Positions 21,566-32,399 of a stretch of 64,000 nucleotides of DNA are shown here, one piece after another (the first letter of the stretch is position 1; each line of letters begins with the position of its first letter). The notes under the pieces were generated by a model. The model did not search any database. It was not told where the DNA came from and saw nothing but the letters and a program-made list of their open reading frames with translations. The position numbers were made by a program, and so were the translations under genes. The stretch comes from Lutraria lutraria (Eukaryota > Mollusca > Bivalvia > Venerida > Mactridae): positions 38,170,366 to 38,234,365 of the forward strand of contig OZ026833.1 in the NCBI GenBank assembly GCA_964023205.1, read 5' to 3'.

Positions 21566-22540
21566 TTATCCAATTTCCTCTTGTATATTTCTACTCAAAA
21601 TGTCAAATATCCTGCATTTATCACTAATTGAATATTCTAGGTAAGCCTTGTATGCATCAGAATGCCAATCACCCATAAGCTGAATTATGTCAGCAGACAA
21701 GCCAAGTCTAAATGCATAGGTTGCCATACCTCTTCTAAATGAATGAGAGGAAAACATAGTACTATCTAAACCTATTTTACAAATGACTTCTTTAAGTTTT
21801 TTCATATATGTGTCATACATAACTGGTTTCATAGACTTCAATAAAAATAAAGGTTTATCACCAGATCTTGGTATATCCTTTATCATATTCTCATAAGCAG
21901 TAACTGGGCATAATACAGAATTATATATTCTTTTCAATGGAATACTCAAAACCCTTTCCCCTGCTTGTATTGTCTTTGTCCACCTTAAATTTATAGAAAT
22001 AAATTTTTCATTAACATCTATATCTCTGCTCAATAAAAAAATTGGATTATTAAGATCATGCTTAGTTGTTGGAACTAAATTAGACTTTCTGGCCATCAAA
22101 AAGAAAGCAAACAAAAACAGACACCAATAGACTATATCATCTGAGTCACCTACACATAAGACATCATGTATTTTAAGTAAAATTCCAGGTGATATTGATT
22201 CAGCTTTTCTAACACAGTGCAGTTTTTGCTTTGAAATACCCCTTAATGATAAGTTTATCAAAAATGAATTAATATTGTCTAATTGGTATCCCAGCATATA
22301 ATGTATTGTTTTAACCCCACTGATGTAATTTTTGATAGAATCAACAGATTTAAAACTCCTACTTAGGAACTGGGCATACAATTGTAAAACTTCAGTAGAC
22401 ACTGGTAATGATTTAAGACCAAAATAATTGCAAAATAACAAAAATGATTCCCACTGTATCCTCAAATTCTTGGGCGAACCCTCTGCATATGCAACTTTAT
22501 TACTATTTACTAACTCAGTTTTCAAATCTTTAAGATGTGA
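21566..22540 (-). CDS. tyrosine recombinase (integrase) of the Ngaro-like element
   Basis: About 320 residues without interruption. It carries an N-terminal SAM-like core-binding half and a C-terminal catalytic half, with A-R-K-S-N-L (Arg146), the beta-hairpin Lys near 184 (RWTKT), H-S-F-R-R-G (His261, Arg264), M-G-D-W-H (Trp287) and the Tyr nucleophile in A-Y-K-A-Y-L (Tyr295 likely). All catalytic positions are present. Numbering is from the MKTEL leucine/Met codon at 22,525. A strong acceptor-like ttttatttttgtttcag ends at ~22,541, so translation may enter by splicing, adding ESHLKDL in front. The enzyme would insert the circular cDNA without a DDE integrase. Loss of activity cannot be judged by eye. 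Confidence 0.88.
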   Translation of the reverse strand, partial: SHLKDLKTELVNSNKVAYAEGSPKNLRIQWESFLLFCNYFGLKSLPVSTEVLQLYAQFLSRSFKSVDSIKNYISGVKTIHYMLGYQLDNINSFLINLSLRGISKQKLHCVRKAESISPGILLKIHDVLCVGDSDDIVYWCLFLFAFFLMARKSNLVPTTKHDLNNPIFLLSRDIDVNEKFISINLRWTKTIQAGERVLSIPLKRIYNSVLCPVTAYENMIKDIPRSGDKPLFLLKSMKPVMYDTYMKKLKEVICKIGLDSTMFSSHSFRRGMATYAFRLGLSADIIQLMGDWHSDAYKAYLEYSISDKCRIFDILSRNIQEEIG

Positions 22541-22656
22541 TTCTGAAACAAAAATAAAAACATTGTGTAAATTCCTACTTGAAAAGTAAGCCTGTGGATA
22601 TATAAATCACCAAGGGTTTTTAAACATGAAATACTCTGGTTTTAACTTGTACTCCT

Positions 22657-24342
22657 TCAAGATATATTGTTAGTGAGTTCTCTAAATTTTGTTTCATGAT
22701 TGACATTTAAATGCCATCTAGATAAATGATCTGAAAGTCTATTTTCTTCTGAAGACAAATGCTGAGCCCTTATTTCAAACTCATGAGTAATTGCCAAAAA
22801 ATAAATTTCCCTAAGAGCTCTTTGTAAAATTTTACATCTGGCCTTTCCTGAATTTAATGCAATGCAAACAGACATATTATCACAAAGTATGACTATTCTT
22901 TTATGTTTGAAGTATGAACCCCATAATTTAAGACAAACAACTACTGCTATCATTTCTAAAGCTTCTATATGTAAATTCTGTGATAAAATGAATTGTGGGA
23001 ATTTGCTATGAAAAAAATTTCCACACCAAAAACCACCACAACCATCAATACAACTATCCGAAGAAAATATTTCATCGCCTTTGTACCATTTACCTAATGT
23101 CATTAATGATATGCCTTTATAAGTAGAAAGAACATCAGACCACCAAAGCAAGTCTTTTTTTACATCTTCAGGTATAACAATATATTCATGCCTATGCTTT
23201 GCAATGCTGTATAATTCCCTCAACCAGTTGAGTATTCTGCTAATAAAGATTCTACTAGGTTTAACACAAGCCCCAATAAAGTTCAGTTTACCCAGTAATG
23301 ACTGAGTGTCTTTAAGTGTAGCACTTTTTCTTGTAACCCAAGCCTGTAACAATGACTTGATTTCACATAATCTTTCCTCAGTAATTCCCATGGTCATGTC
23401 TTTAGAATTAAGTAATACTCCTAAAAATGACATAATATATGAAGGGGAACAACTCTTATTATTGGCTTCAACTATTCCACATTTGTTTAAAACTGCACCT
23501 AAAGTCAAATAAGCCATATTTGCCCTATCAGCTTTTTCAGCCCCTGCAAAATCATCCAAATAATTTAAAATACAAATGCCCATACTATACATAATGAAAG
23601 CTATACAATTAGTAACCCTTTGACATATATAAGCAGCACTCCTTAAACCCATACTCAAAACTGTATCACAAAATATTTGCTTTTCCCAAACAAATGAAAC
23701 TAAATTATAATTCAAAGGACAAATTGGAATCTGTCTGTAAGCCCTACTTAAATCTTTTTTGTACATTAAGCAACCTTGACCTTTGGCTAAAATTAAATTG
23801 ACATAGTCATCTATCCTAGGAAATACCACATTAACTGATTCCCCTAAATAACAAACTTTGTTGATGAAATGATTTACCCCACCACCTGATGCACTGCTCA
23901 AATCTAAAATAATTCTGTGTTCTCGAATGTCCCTTTTAGGAACTGTATTTAATGGAGAAATCAATAAATTTGACATAAATGGATTTTTTTTAAAAGGGCC
24001 TATTACAGCCTGTGTCTCCTTCTCTAAACATATGTACTTTTCAATTTGACATGGAAATTCTGTTGCACCTTTGTAGTTTTTGTATTTACATAAATCTTTA
24101 GTTGGTAAAAGATCTTTTTCATTACCTTCAAAACCTATAGGAAAACCAAATTCTAACAAATCACAAACTTCTAAATCATAATATTCAAAATTGCATAATA
24201 CTGATCTCATATATTCAACATTGAAATTACTAATTACCTTGATCTTACATTCTTGAAAATTAAATTTCCCAGAGGCCTTCACAATTTCATGTAATTTCAC
24301 AAAGTCAGAATTATTGTTTACCGAATTACAGCTTGACAGTTA
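22657..24342 (-). CDS. reverse transcriptase-RNase H of the Ngaro-like element
   Basis: A single open frame of about 550 residues. The RT palm has D183 in K-K-D-L-S-R-A-Y-R and the catalytic Y-L-D-D at 247-250. The RNase H domain has D415 (S-S-D-S-C), E446 (H-I-E-A-L-E), D474 (L-C-D-N) and D524 (N-R-L-S-D-H-L-S-R-W). This order and the R-L-(S/A)-D-x-L-S-R ending are typical of DIRS/Ngaro polymerases. The frame opens right after a TAA near 24,340 with no early ATG, so translation probably follows from ORF1 by frameshift, splicing or reinitiation. It makes cDNA from element RNA. The downstream YR frame starts 120 bp further along. Confidence 0.9.
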
Positions 24343-24467
24343 TTACCTACATTTGAAGGCAATTTATTTAATTTTTTAGGAGATTTCAAACAATGTGAAT
24401 AACAAAATATTGGCAAAAATAGTTCCAATCTATTATCATTACTGATATTCAATGTGCTAGAACATTG

Positions 24468-25022
24468 TCATTTTGGCTGTGAATATTGACACTCAGGAGA
24501 GCACTCCGGATGTTCTTTCTGGACATTGTCCTTAAGCCAACAACTAGCACAAACATGTTCAGCAAGTCTCATTTTACCTTTAAATACTGACATATGATCA
24601 CAATTGTGAGTACATTTGTTTCTTTGATACAAAGAACAAAACCATATTGACTTTTCCTCATAATTATTATTTACAGGGCTGTCATAACTTTGTTTGTAAC
24701 TCTTAAGGGTAGCATTTGCATTAGATTTATTTGGCTGGGGAAAAGCAGTTAATATACCATTCTCTAGATAATGAAAATCATCGGCCCAAGTCTTGTCCCC
24801 TAGCTCTATCTCTCTCAACACAGCAGCATAATATGATTTCAAATTCTGAAAACTGAAGATAGAGTTTAAATACATAATTCTTTTCAACAATTGTAATCTA
24901 CCATTTTTCTCAACAGAACTTATTTCCCTATCCATGATGGTTTCTAGTTCTCCAGCCACAAACACAGCATAAAGTGACGTCACACGCTCTATATATTTCA
25001 AGTTTACAAAAGCAAAATTCAC
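24468..25022 (-). CDS. gag-like zinc-binding protein of the Ngaro-like element (partial)
   Basis: About 185 residues, with a helical N-terminal half (YIERVTSLYAVFVAGELETI) and a C-terminal Cys/His cluster: WFCSLYQRNKCTHNCDH, then H-V-C-A-S-C-W, then HPECSPEC. The C...C...C...H plus H-x-C-x-x-C-W cluster matches the nucleic-acid-binding end of Ngaro ORF1 proteins as I recall them. Those proteins are usually longer, so this copy is probably 5'-truncated; the first ATG in frame is only at ~24,935 (T-I-M-D-R-E). Sequence just beyond the frame (gcaaaaagctaatgggactt, ~25,125) recurs near 56,950, so another repeat begins there. Confidence 0.7.
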   Translation of the reverse strand: MNFAFVNLKYIERVTSLYAVFVAGELETIMDREISSVEKNGRLQLLKRIMYLNSIFSFQNLKSYYAAVLREIELGDKTWADDFHYLENGILTAFPQPNKSNANATLKSYKQSYDSPVNNNYEEKSIWFCSLYQRNKCTHNCDHMSVFKGKMRLAEHVCASCWLKDNVQKEHPECSPECQYSQPK

Positions 25023-25290
25023 AGCGAATTGAGTGTTTTTTAAGAAGAAAAAGGGCTCGTTTCATTGGTAATTATTATCTTGGGATAATCAGCAATTGCT
25101 TGTTTTTTGCATATATTTTTCTATAGCAAAAAGCTAATGGGACTTTAAAGCAATCTCAAGTCGATGTGGAGTACACATGTCAATGTGGCTTGTTACTATT
25201 GTTTTAAATACACTGCAAACATTTTATTTTCTGTGTTTATCAACACTTCTTTCCCTTGAAGGTTGAGTACGGGCGAGCGTACTACCTTTA

Positions 25291-25462
25291 CAGTCAAACC
25301 TGTGTTAGCAGTCACTTCTGAATAAAGGCCACCCTGTAAATAAAGGCCATTCTAAAGCCACCAATCATTCATGACAAAATGACCTCCAAATAAAGGCCAC
25401 CTGTCAATAAAGGAATCTTAACATCCTTTCCAAAGGGTGGCCTTTGTTCACAGGTTTGACTG
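25291..25462. mobile_element. 172-bp Tc1/mariner-type MITE with TA duplication
   Basis: The termini CAGTCAAACCTGTG and CACAGGTTTGACTG are perfect inverted repeats, flanked by TA on both sides. The interior has repeated aataaaggccacc/ggtggccttt words that also pair. It is an intact non-coding element. Confidence 0.85.
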
Positions 25463-25805
25463 TATACAGATTCTAAGTCATGTTGAACTCAAGTTGCTCA
25501 CAGATTCTAACCAACAACCGACCAAGTAAGGTCATCAAATGCACCACTGCTTGTTTCCAACTTGCTCTGTCATTTACACCTTCATGTAACTACTCTTAAA
25601 ATATATTCCCCTGGCTCCACCTCTTGCCAGTGCACAATGCAATTCTGCCATCTCCCTTCCATAGACCCTACTTTATGTATTTACAGACTTATTCAAAATT
25701 TTAAGACTTTTATAATTAATATTATTTTAATCGCATTTTCTCAATTTTGACATTTTCAGACTCCGAAATCTCATTTTTCAAAATTGAAACATAATTTATA
25801 CTTAC

Positions 25806-25990
25806 CTGTGCAATGCTTATATTCTTATCCGCTGGCACCTCCACATGGCTCAATGCTTGGGCTTCCCATATTTGAGACCTGGTATCCAGTTTGTCGTCCG
25901 CTAAATCAGGAGATGGCTGTCTGCATCTTAAGAGTTTGGTTGATGTGTGTGCTGCAAAATGTCTTGACTTATCTCAACATACTTGTCGAA
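25806..25990 (-). other. candidate host exon with a strong splice donor
   Basis: The minus strand has an open stretch reading CRQPSPDLADDKLDTRSQIW, then EAQALSHVEVPADKNISIAQ, ending exactly at CAG|GTAAGTA (donor at ~25,805). Upstream, another frame gives VGKFDKYVEISQDILQHTH, so a small indel may separate two parts, or the acceptor is the weak ttttgcag near 25,970. I do not recognise the protein. The opposite strand also has an open frame over this stretch, so coding status is uncertain. It is one of very few places in the window that looks like non-transposon coding sequence. Confidence 0.25.
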
Positions 25991-26039
25991 CTTTCCAACT
26001 TCAGCCCTGTAGATTTCCTTGATGTAGGAATTTCCTCCC

Positions 26040-27030
26040 CACCTCCATGGGGATCAAATTGGCCCTGCCAGTGGGGGGGGGGGGGGGCACTTAAGTCTTC
26101 AAAAAAAAACAAAAAAAACAGAAGTCATTGAGCTAGATGTTTGGCATGTAGCATTGGTTATTAGACTTTGCCTAATTGATTCATATCATGATCCCCGGAA
26201 TGACATTGGGTCACTCGATTGAAAATCTTGAGAAAAAATTTCTTTGAAATAATCCATTGAGCCTAGAGCTTGGATATTTGATATGTAACATTGCTTTGTG
26301 GACCTCTAACAAACTGGTGCATATCATAACTTTTGGGGTACCCCGTCCAGGGGGTCACTCGATTTTACACTGATTTCTGTATGAAAATCCTCAAAAATCT
26401 TCTGTAAAATCAGAAGATTATTAGAGCTTAGGGTTTAGTATGTAGCATTGCATACCAAGATTAGTCAAGTCATAATCCCCTGGTCAAATTGACCCTACCC
26501 CGGGAATTATTGATTTACATAAGAAAGAGTTTACTAAAAATCAACCAATGAGCCTTGAGTTTAGATATTTCACATGTACCAGATTTATTCATAGCCATGA
26601 CCCGCAGGATCAAAACTTACCTACCTGTTGTGGTCACTTGATTGTTCAAGGCTGCTAAACTACTGGGCCAATGTTGCTAAAACTTGGCAGGAATGTTCCT
26701 GGCCTGAAGCTCTTTTGAAAAAGTTCAAAGAATTCCTTTCCATGCAGAACTATGGTTGCCATGGCAATGGAAAGAAAAAACATTTAAAATCGCCTTCTCC
26801 AAGATGTAACATATTTGACATAAAATGCTGTCTAGTAGACATCTACCAAGATTGTCCAAAATATGGCCCTGAGGTCAAAATTGGCCCTACCCTTTGGGAT
26901 TATGGCTTTTTCATATATGTTTATGGTAAAAACTTAAAAACCTTCACTGAAACCATAAAGGCTAGAGTTGAGATACTTGACATGAAACATTGTGTAGTGT
27001 CCCTCTTGTTTATTTTATTTCTACACTAAT
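26040..27030. repeat. decayed 'ggtcaaaattggccct' tandem-repeat element
   Basis: Phrases such as ggatcaaattggccctgcca, gggtcactcgatt, ttgagcctagagcttgg and gtagcattg recur every ~130-180 bp (26,060, 26,200, 26,340, 26,480, 26,870). They appear again at 56,470-56,640, 57,000-57,070 and 60,480-60,540. A 15-G tract lies at 26,073-26,087. Open frames over it (e.g. 26,628-27,029 plus) are accidental. Nothing else is supported between 27,030 and 27,398. Confidence 0.5.
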
Positions 27031-27398
27031 TCAGTATTTAACCTAAATAATAGCAATTAATAGTGCCAGGCATCCATTCACACTTAAATTTGAAGATGGA
27101 AAATGACTATCATGGCTGACTGTCACTAAGCCACTACCTTAAGAAGCTGGGAAATACAAATTCTGTTAACATTTGTAACTTTGAAATATAAAAAATTACT
27201 GAAAATGATTACCTAACAAAATTAACTGTAATCATTGCCACCAAAACAAAATGGCCACCTTAGTCCTCAACCAATTAACGACCAGTTCATGAAAAAGCAC
27301 CAGTCGGAAAAAGCATTGCTACCAAATTCAGTAAAAACCAAGATAAGTGTCAGTTTACATGTTCTATCTAATAGATATATGAGGGCCGTGCTGAAATA

Positions 27399-27569
27399 CA
27401 GGAACCTCTCCAAAGCAACACCCTTTGGGAGTAGCAATTATGTTGTTATTGAGAGGTTGTTGCTCTAGAGAGGTTAAGTTGAAGTTAAAACATGCAATGG
27501 GAAAAAATCATGCTGTTGTTGAAGGGAGGTTGTTGCTCAAGAGAGGGCTGCTCTGGAGAGGTTGTACTG
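27399..27569. mobile_element. pogo/Tigger-type MITE
   Basis: TA|CAGGAACCTCTCCAAAGC at the left and TGGAGAGGTTGTACTG at the right, with an interior matching 17,833-18,001 closely (ttgttgctctagagaggtta, tgctgttgttgaagggaggt). Confidence 0.75.
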
Positions 27570-28038
27570 TTGTATTAGAATAATGGAAATGATGTACCTT
27601 AGAGAGGTGTGAACAAAAGGTCACATAAAACTTAATGCAGTCTTTGCATCTCTTTAAATTTGCAAATGTGAAGTGATAAATTTGACATGAATATATTCAA
27701 GTATATAATTTTATTAATTAATGTAGATATGATTAAATGTTGAATTACCTGACAAGGGTCCCTTTTGATGCATGGGAGTCAATTATTTGTAGTTTTTAAT
27801 GAATTAACAAGCTAGGTAATAATTTTTATTGAAGAAAATGATAGAATTAATAATGCAATAAGGGCAGACATTTTTTCTAATACTCAAATTTACAAATTTT
27901 CGTCTCCACGAAAATGCCATTTTGTTACAAAACACATAGAAAAAATAATTATTGAGTCTAATGAAAGTAAATGATAGATTCTACTTTCATATGTGCAGCA
28001 ACTCTTGCTCATTCATTTACTCGTAAGTTATTAAATTT

Positions 28039-28113
28039 CGAGGGCTCAACGCAACACTGTCGTAACCTGTTCTTATTTCAATATGAGTTACGACACTGTT
28101 GCATTGAGCCCTC
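28039..28113. mobile_element. 80-bp palindromic MITE, copy A
   Basis: cgagggctcaacgcaacact at the left pairs with acactgttgcattgagccct at the right, around a centre of cctgttcttatttcaatatg. Copies B (30,865-30,940, opposite orientation) and C (33,668-33,743) share the whole sequence. It would fold into a near-perfect hairpin of ~30 bp. Confidence 0.75.
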
Positions 28114-28692
28114 AATTGCTTTAATTTGGGATCATTTTAAATTCTTACTGGACTAAAAGGAATAGTATTTCATAATTCAGTTTGACCATTATAATTGATT
28201 ACACCAAATATAAGTTGTGTAATTCAAAATACATTATTTCTTGAGTGAGTTTTATGCTGACAATTTCACATTGATATTTTTTGTTAGAAAAGAAGTTTTG
28301 TAACCAGGGGCCACTCGCATATATATTTTTTTTAATTAAGCTTTAAGATACATGTATAGGAGGAAAAAGGAATTGAATCTAAGAGTAAAACAATTCTTGT
28401 TTAAAAATGAAATAACTGGTTTCTTGTTTGTTTTAACTTTTTCTCTGTTTTTTTTTGCAATGTTTAAAATGTTTGACCATTACATGAACAATTTGCAGAG
28501 TGATACGCCTTTATTATAGGCATATATCTAGTACATAAAAAAGATCTGAAACAAAACATACTGTATGTACTAAGAATTTGAAATGGAGGGGCTGTGTCTT
28601 ATAATAAACTTACTTTAAACTAATGGACAGTGCACAATGCCTGACACATGGGTAGTACATGCAAACAAGAAGTGTTCCTTACCTTCTCTTTT

Positions 28693-28925
28693 TATAGTAG
28701 AACTTTTCTAATCTGGACTTGTTCAGACTGACAAAAACTTAACAAAGTGACACAAATAAATAAAATGGCTAAAAACACATGAGGTAGTGCCTGATTATAT
28801 TTAAGAAAACAGAATTTTTTGTTTTATTTAAAGTTGCATTTTTAACACCAAATGGAAAGTTATTTGTTCTACTTACCTGTAATGTACCTGCCATTTTCAG
28901 TCTATCATCAAAGCCCATCTGCTTG
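28693..28925 (-). other. two weak candidate mini-exons with strong donors
   Basis: On the minus strand, KQMGFDDRLKMAGTLQ ends exactly at CAG|GTAAGTAG (donor at ~28,876). A further ~180 bp on, a short stretch reading LNKSRLEKFYYKKR ends at GAAG|GTAAGG (donor at ~28,690). The donors match the eukaryotic consensus very well, but the acceptors are weak and the reading phases of the two pieces do not join without a stop. They may be chance or parts of a host gene. I do not recognise either peptide. Confidence 0.15.
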
Positions 28926-28929
28926 CTAG

Positions 28930-30165
28930 TGTTTAAGTGTTTTTTTTTTTTAAATATAATAATTTCTATTCATAATCATTTTACATTCTCAATTTTTATA
29001 AAAAAAATATTTTAGTAATATATTTTTGTTTGGACAATGTAACTTTATATGCTAATTTTGCCAACTGTGAATACTATTTTACGTATTATTATTAATAATG
29101 GTCAGCTAATATCTATCATAAAATATTATACACCAACAAAGCACTAGGCTTAAATGATGTATTCAAATATTTGGGTACTGGCCATGTCCATAGCCCGACA
29201 TTTTGGAGTGCACAGTTTTTAAGCTACCATGTGCAGTAAATGATCTTTATGATCATTTGTGTATTGGGAGAAGACCAATGTTTAAAATAAAAATTAAATT
29301 GGCATGCATATATTTAGCCACATGTTTGTTGTCTAACTTTTCTCATGAAGTTGGAATAGTCTTGTTTTTGACAGTTACCACTCAGACAATTTTTCAGTGT
29401 AACTTCTTTTTCAATTCTTCAAAACTTTTTGACATTAAAAGATAAGCTTGTGCTAGTAATGTTGAGAAAATGAATCTCAATTTGTTTACATTGCTTTGGA
29501 CCACTTCGGCATTTTTTCATTTTGTTTCTGAGAATGTGATTTTTTTAGGTATGAAATTGAGTAACAGGTGTCAGCTTTGATTTTGAAGCATAGACCTTTG
29601 GACATTTGTGATAAAAAAACAATCCCTGAATCAGATCTTTATATGCTACATGATTAACTGAATTTAGTTAAATTCACTGACTTCTGCAATGTTCAGTGTT
29701 ACATACAATATTGATAGTTTTTTAGTTACTACAAGTCTTTTGTAGAATTCTGGCTTTTAATTTGAAATTCAAATATATAAATTTTCAATGCCTGAAATAG
29801 GGATCACACTTCTTCATAGTACTCATCCATGATGTTTGTTATTGTAATTCTAACTGATTGAGTTCTGACACAAATCCTACTGTCACATAGTCAGTAAATT
29901 TGTATGTATTGTAAAACAAATTTATAAATGATTACCCTCCATTTTGAATCTGAGTGAAATGTGTCAGTATCATAAGGTTTTGTGTAACAAAGGAAAATAT
30001 TGGCAGGAATGATAGATACATGCACTTATAAAAAATTCATTGTATCCAAATTCAGTAATATTATACTTGAATATACATGTCAAATTTAATACTTATTACC
30101 GTATTTGCAAATTGACAGATGTGCAAAAAATGAGCAAAATTTTAAGGGGCCATTGCTGTACACAC
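28930..30165. other. AT-rich DNA, no supported feature
   Basis: I find no domain-bearing reading frame, RNA gene or repeat shared with the rest of the window. The 29,203-29,445 plus frame lacks any recognisable motif and is most likely chance. Confidence 0.5.
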
Positions 30166-30349
30166 CTTTCTTAGGCGGTATGCCTAAAGTACGTAAAGTG
30201 ATGAAAAACAGCTTAAAGTGTTGAAAAACGACGTAAAGTGGCGTAAAACAACATATACATAGATGTATATTATATATTCTTGGTCTAAACGCTTAATAAC
30301 ATAAAAATAGTGAAATATGCAACAAATAATGTTTTATTGCCCCTAATCG

Positions 30350-30520
30350 CTATTTTTTTGATTGACGAAAATAAGCGTGGGTCTCGGCTTTCCTTCTAAA
30401 GCTTTTCGGGAAACTTGCTTTCGTTGTAGTGTGACCCAAATTTAAAAGTTTTGAAAGCTTTTAGAATCAAAGCCGGGACCTACGCTTATTTTCGTCGCTT
30501 CCATCAATCAAAAAAATGGC
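30350..30520. repeat. 170-bp palindrome nested in the foldback element
   Basis: tttttttgattgacgaaaat then aagcgtgggtctcggctttc at the left pairs with gaatcaaagccgggacctac then gcttattttcgtcgcttcca then tcaatcaaaaaaa at the right. The arms of ~60 bp are interrupted by a 7-bp insertion on the right. Confidence 0.7.
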
Positions 30521-30864
30521 AAGTGCACTACCTTGGTGTTCTTTATACACTCAATAAGGGAAAAAATTGAAGATTTTTCTTTCGACAGATTTGCATTGTT
30601 TGATGAGTTAAATCGAAAAATAACATCTATGAACGTGTAAAAATCATGGAATCAAGTGCCTATGATCAGATAAATGCTGTCTGGTCACAGTCTGTAGACT
30701 GGACACCTAGTCAAAAAGTAGGTTAATAATTTTACTGATTGAACTCTTTACAGTCGTACATATATGTACAACCTTGTATACTATTCTATATGTTAAATTG
30801 ATATTGTACACTCATTTCAAATGTACATATATGCTGAGTGAAATAAAACTCTTACAGTATATAT

Positions 30865-30940
30865 CGAGGGTTCAACGCAACAGTGTCGTTACTCATATTG
30901 AAATAAGAACAAGTTACGACAGTGTTGCGCTAAGCCCTTG
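30865..30940. mobile_element. 80-bp palindromic MITE, copy B (inside the foldback element)
   Basis: cgagggttcaacgcaacagt then gtcgttactcatattgaaat, and on the other side agttacgacagtgttgcgct then aagcccttg. It is flanked on both sides by atatat, a likely target-site duplication. It is in the opposite orientation to copies A and C. Confidence 0.75.
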
Positions 30941-31381
30941 ATATATAGTTAAAGAAATAAACTCCCAATGGATAAACTTACATTATTTGTTGCATATTTC
31001 ACTATTTTTATGTTGTTAAGTGTTTAGAACTAGAAAATATAATATACATCCATGTATATGTTATTTTACAACCACACCCACTTTACGCCGTTTTACGCCA
31101 CTTTACGTACTTTAGGCTCACTCTTTCTTAGGTACATCTTGTCCGTTATTAATACTATTATTATAGCACGACCCGTTATACTTTTGTCTCTGTAATATTT
31201 AGCTAGTGGTCAATGTAAGTTTAATATGAGAAACTTTTATTTACATCACAACACTTCAGTGAACTTCACAGCGTACAAATTCCACAATTAAATCAACAAC
31301 CCAAGTTAATAAAAAAATGCAATTTTGTTCAGTAGTTTCTTACCCAATTTTAGTTTTTAGCTTGACTTTGAAGAATAGTGG

Positions 31382-31875
31382 GGCTATATATACCCTACTT
31401 GCCCGGGCATCAGTGCTGGCATTTATATAGTGTAACATTTTGGTTAAAGTTTTGCTTGCAACTTCTTGTACAACTTTATATCTCATCAAACATTAAAGAT
31501 ATTTGCTTTTTACTTCACACATGTCTTTGAGATCATAATAAGAGGTCACTCCATAACACTCATGTAGATTTTTACTGAATTATGACCATTTGAGAACTTA
31601 GAAAAAATTCTGGTTAAAGTTTTGTGTGCAACATCAGTCTTCACTAATGAAGGTATTCACTTGACATTTAATACATGTTCAGCATTATGTTGAATGCCAC
31701 AATCCAAGGCCCATAACTCTGACATGGATTTTGACTGAATTATGACACTTTGTGTTTTAACATAGAAAATTCCTGGTTAAAGTTTTGTGGCAACATCAGT
31801 CTTTAAAACTAATGAAGGTATTCACCTGAGACTTAACACATGTCTTTGTAATCATAATTTGAGGTTACCCTTTTT
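31382..31875 (+). repeat. decayed tandem-repeat element (ggggctatata class)
   Basis: It starts gtggggctatatataccc. It then has three ~165-bp units marked by tggttaaagttttg (31,442, 31,612, 31,774), aatgaaggtattcacctgag and acatgtctttg. The right end merges into unrelated sequence at ~31,875. It is the same structural class as the 'gggggtat' elements. Confidence 0.55.
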
Positions 31876-32399
31876 GAAAAAGTTTTTGAAACATGCATTT
31901 AAAATGTCCTGGGAAATCCGTAAAGCAGGCTCGATCTGACACAGCAACTTGATGCCAGTTTCACAATAATGAGCAGTCTTGGAAATAACATTGCACAGCA
32001 GTTGATCTGCTCTTTTAATGCTTGGTGAGAGTCATTAAGCTTTACATCTGCAGGAATTTTAACCCTGCTTACATCTCTCATTGATAGAAAGTCACTTTGA
32101 AAATCCGGTCTATTTCTAGCAGGGCCCAGAAACAAGTCCAATTTCAGATTGCTGGAAGCCTCATGGCTGTGTACAATGCGTACAAGTGTGTTTTTCTGAT
32201 CAGAAATACAGTGAAATCTCTCTACAATGGTCAACAGCTAGTCATGACAAATTTGGCTGTTATAGGGAGGTGGCTTTTGTTGAGAGGGAGATATTGGCTG
32301 TTATGCTTATAATAGTGGAAATGATCTGATAGTTTAGTACAAGCATTCAATAACTTACTATATTGTACATGCTTAAAGTTTTTAAATTATGAATATTGT

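Larger units (their letters stand above)
20700..25060 (-). mobile_element. Ngaro-like tyrosine-recombinase retrotransposon
   Basis: Four consecutive minus-strand modules are present: a gag-like zinc-binding frame (24,468-25,022), RT plus RNase H (22,657-24,300), tyrosine recombinase (21,566-22,525) and an SGNH hydrolase (20,762-21,336). This combination, without the methyltransferase of DIRS1, is typical of Ngaro-type elements (established for that family). RT and YR are uninterrupted, so the copy is fairly young, but the SGNH frame has one homopolymer slip and the gag looks 5'-truncated. I could not identify the split direct repeats that should bound it, so both ends are approximate. The low-coordinate non-coding tail may reach 19.85 kb. 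Confidence 0.85.
30176..31122. mobile_element. 947-bp foldback element with ~155-bp arms and a 10-bp target-site duplication
   Basis: The left arm (gcctaaagtacgtaaagtg ... aaaatagtgaaatatgcaac, to ~30,340) and right arm (gttgcatatttcactattt ... cactttacgtactttaggc, from ~30,975) are reverse complements over ~155 bp. Both ends are flanked by ctttcttagg (30,166-30,175 and 31,123-31,132). A 9-10 bp duplication with long arms is what non-autonomous Mutator-like foldbacks show; the assignment is inference. Two further palindromes lie inside (30,350-30,520 and 30,865-30,940). A tiny frame at 30,647-30,720 (MESSAYDQINAVWSQ...) ends at a gtaggt donor-like site. Confidence 0.75.

Noticed and set aside
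26628..27029. 133-codon plus-strand frame.
   Set aside because: It lies in the ggtcaaaattggccct repeat family, is not open in the other repeat copies, and shows no motif.
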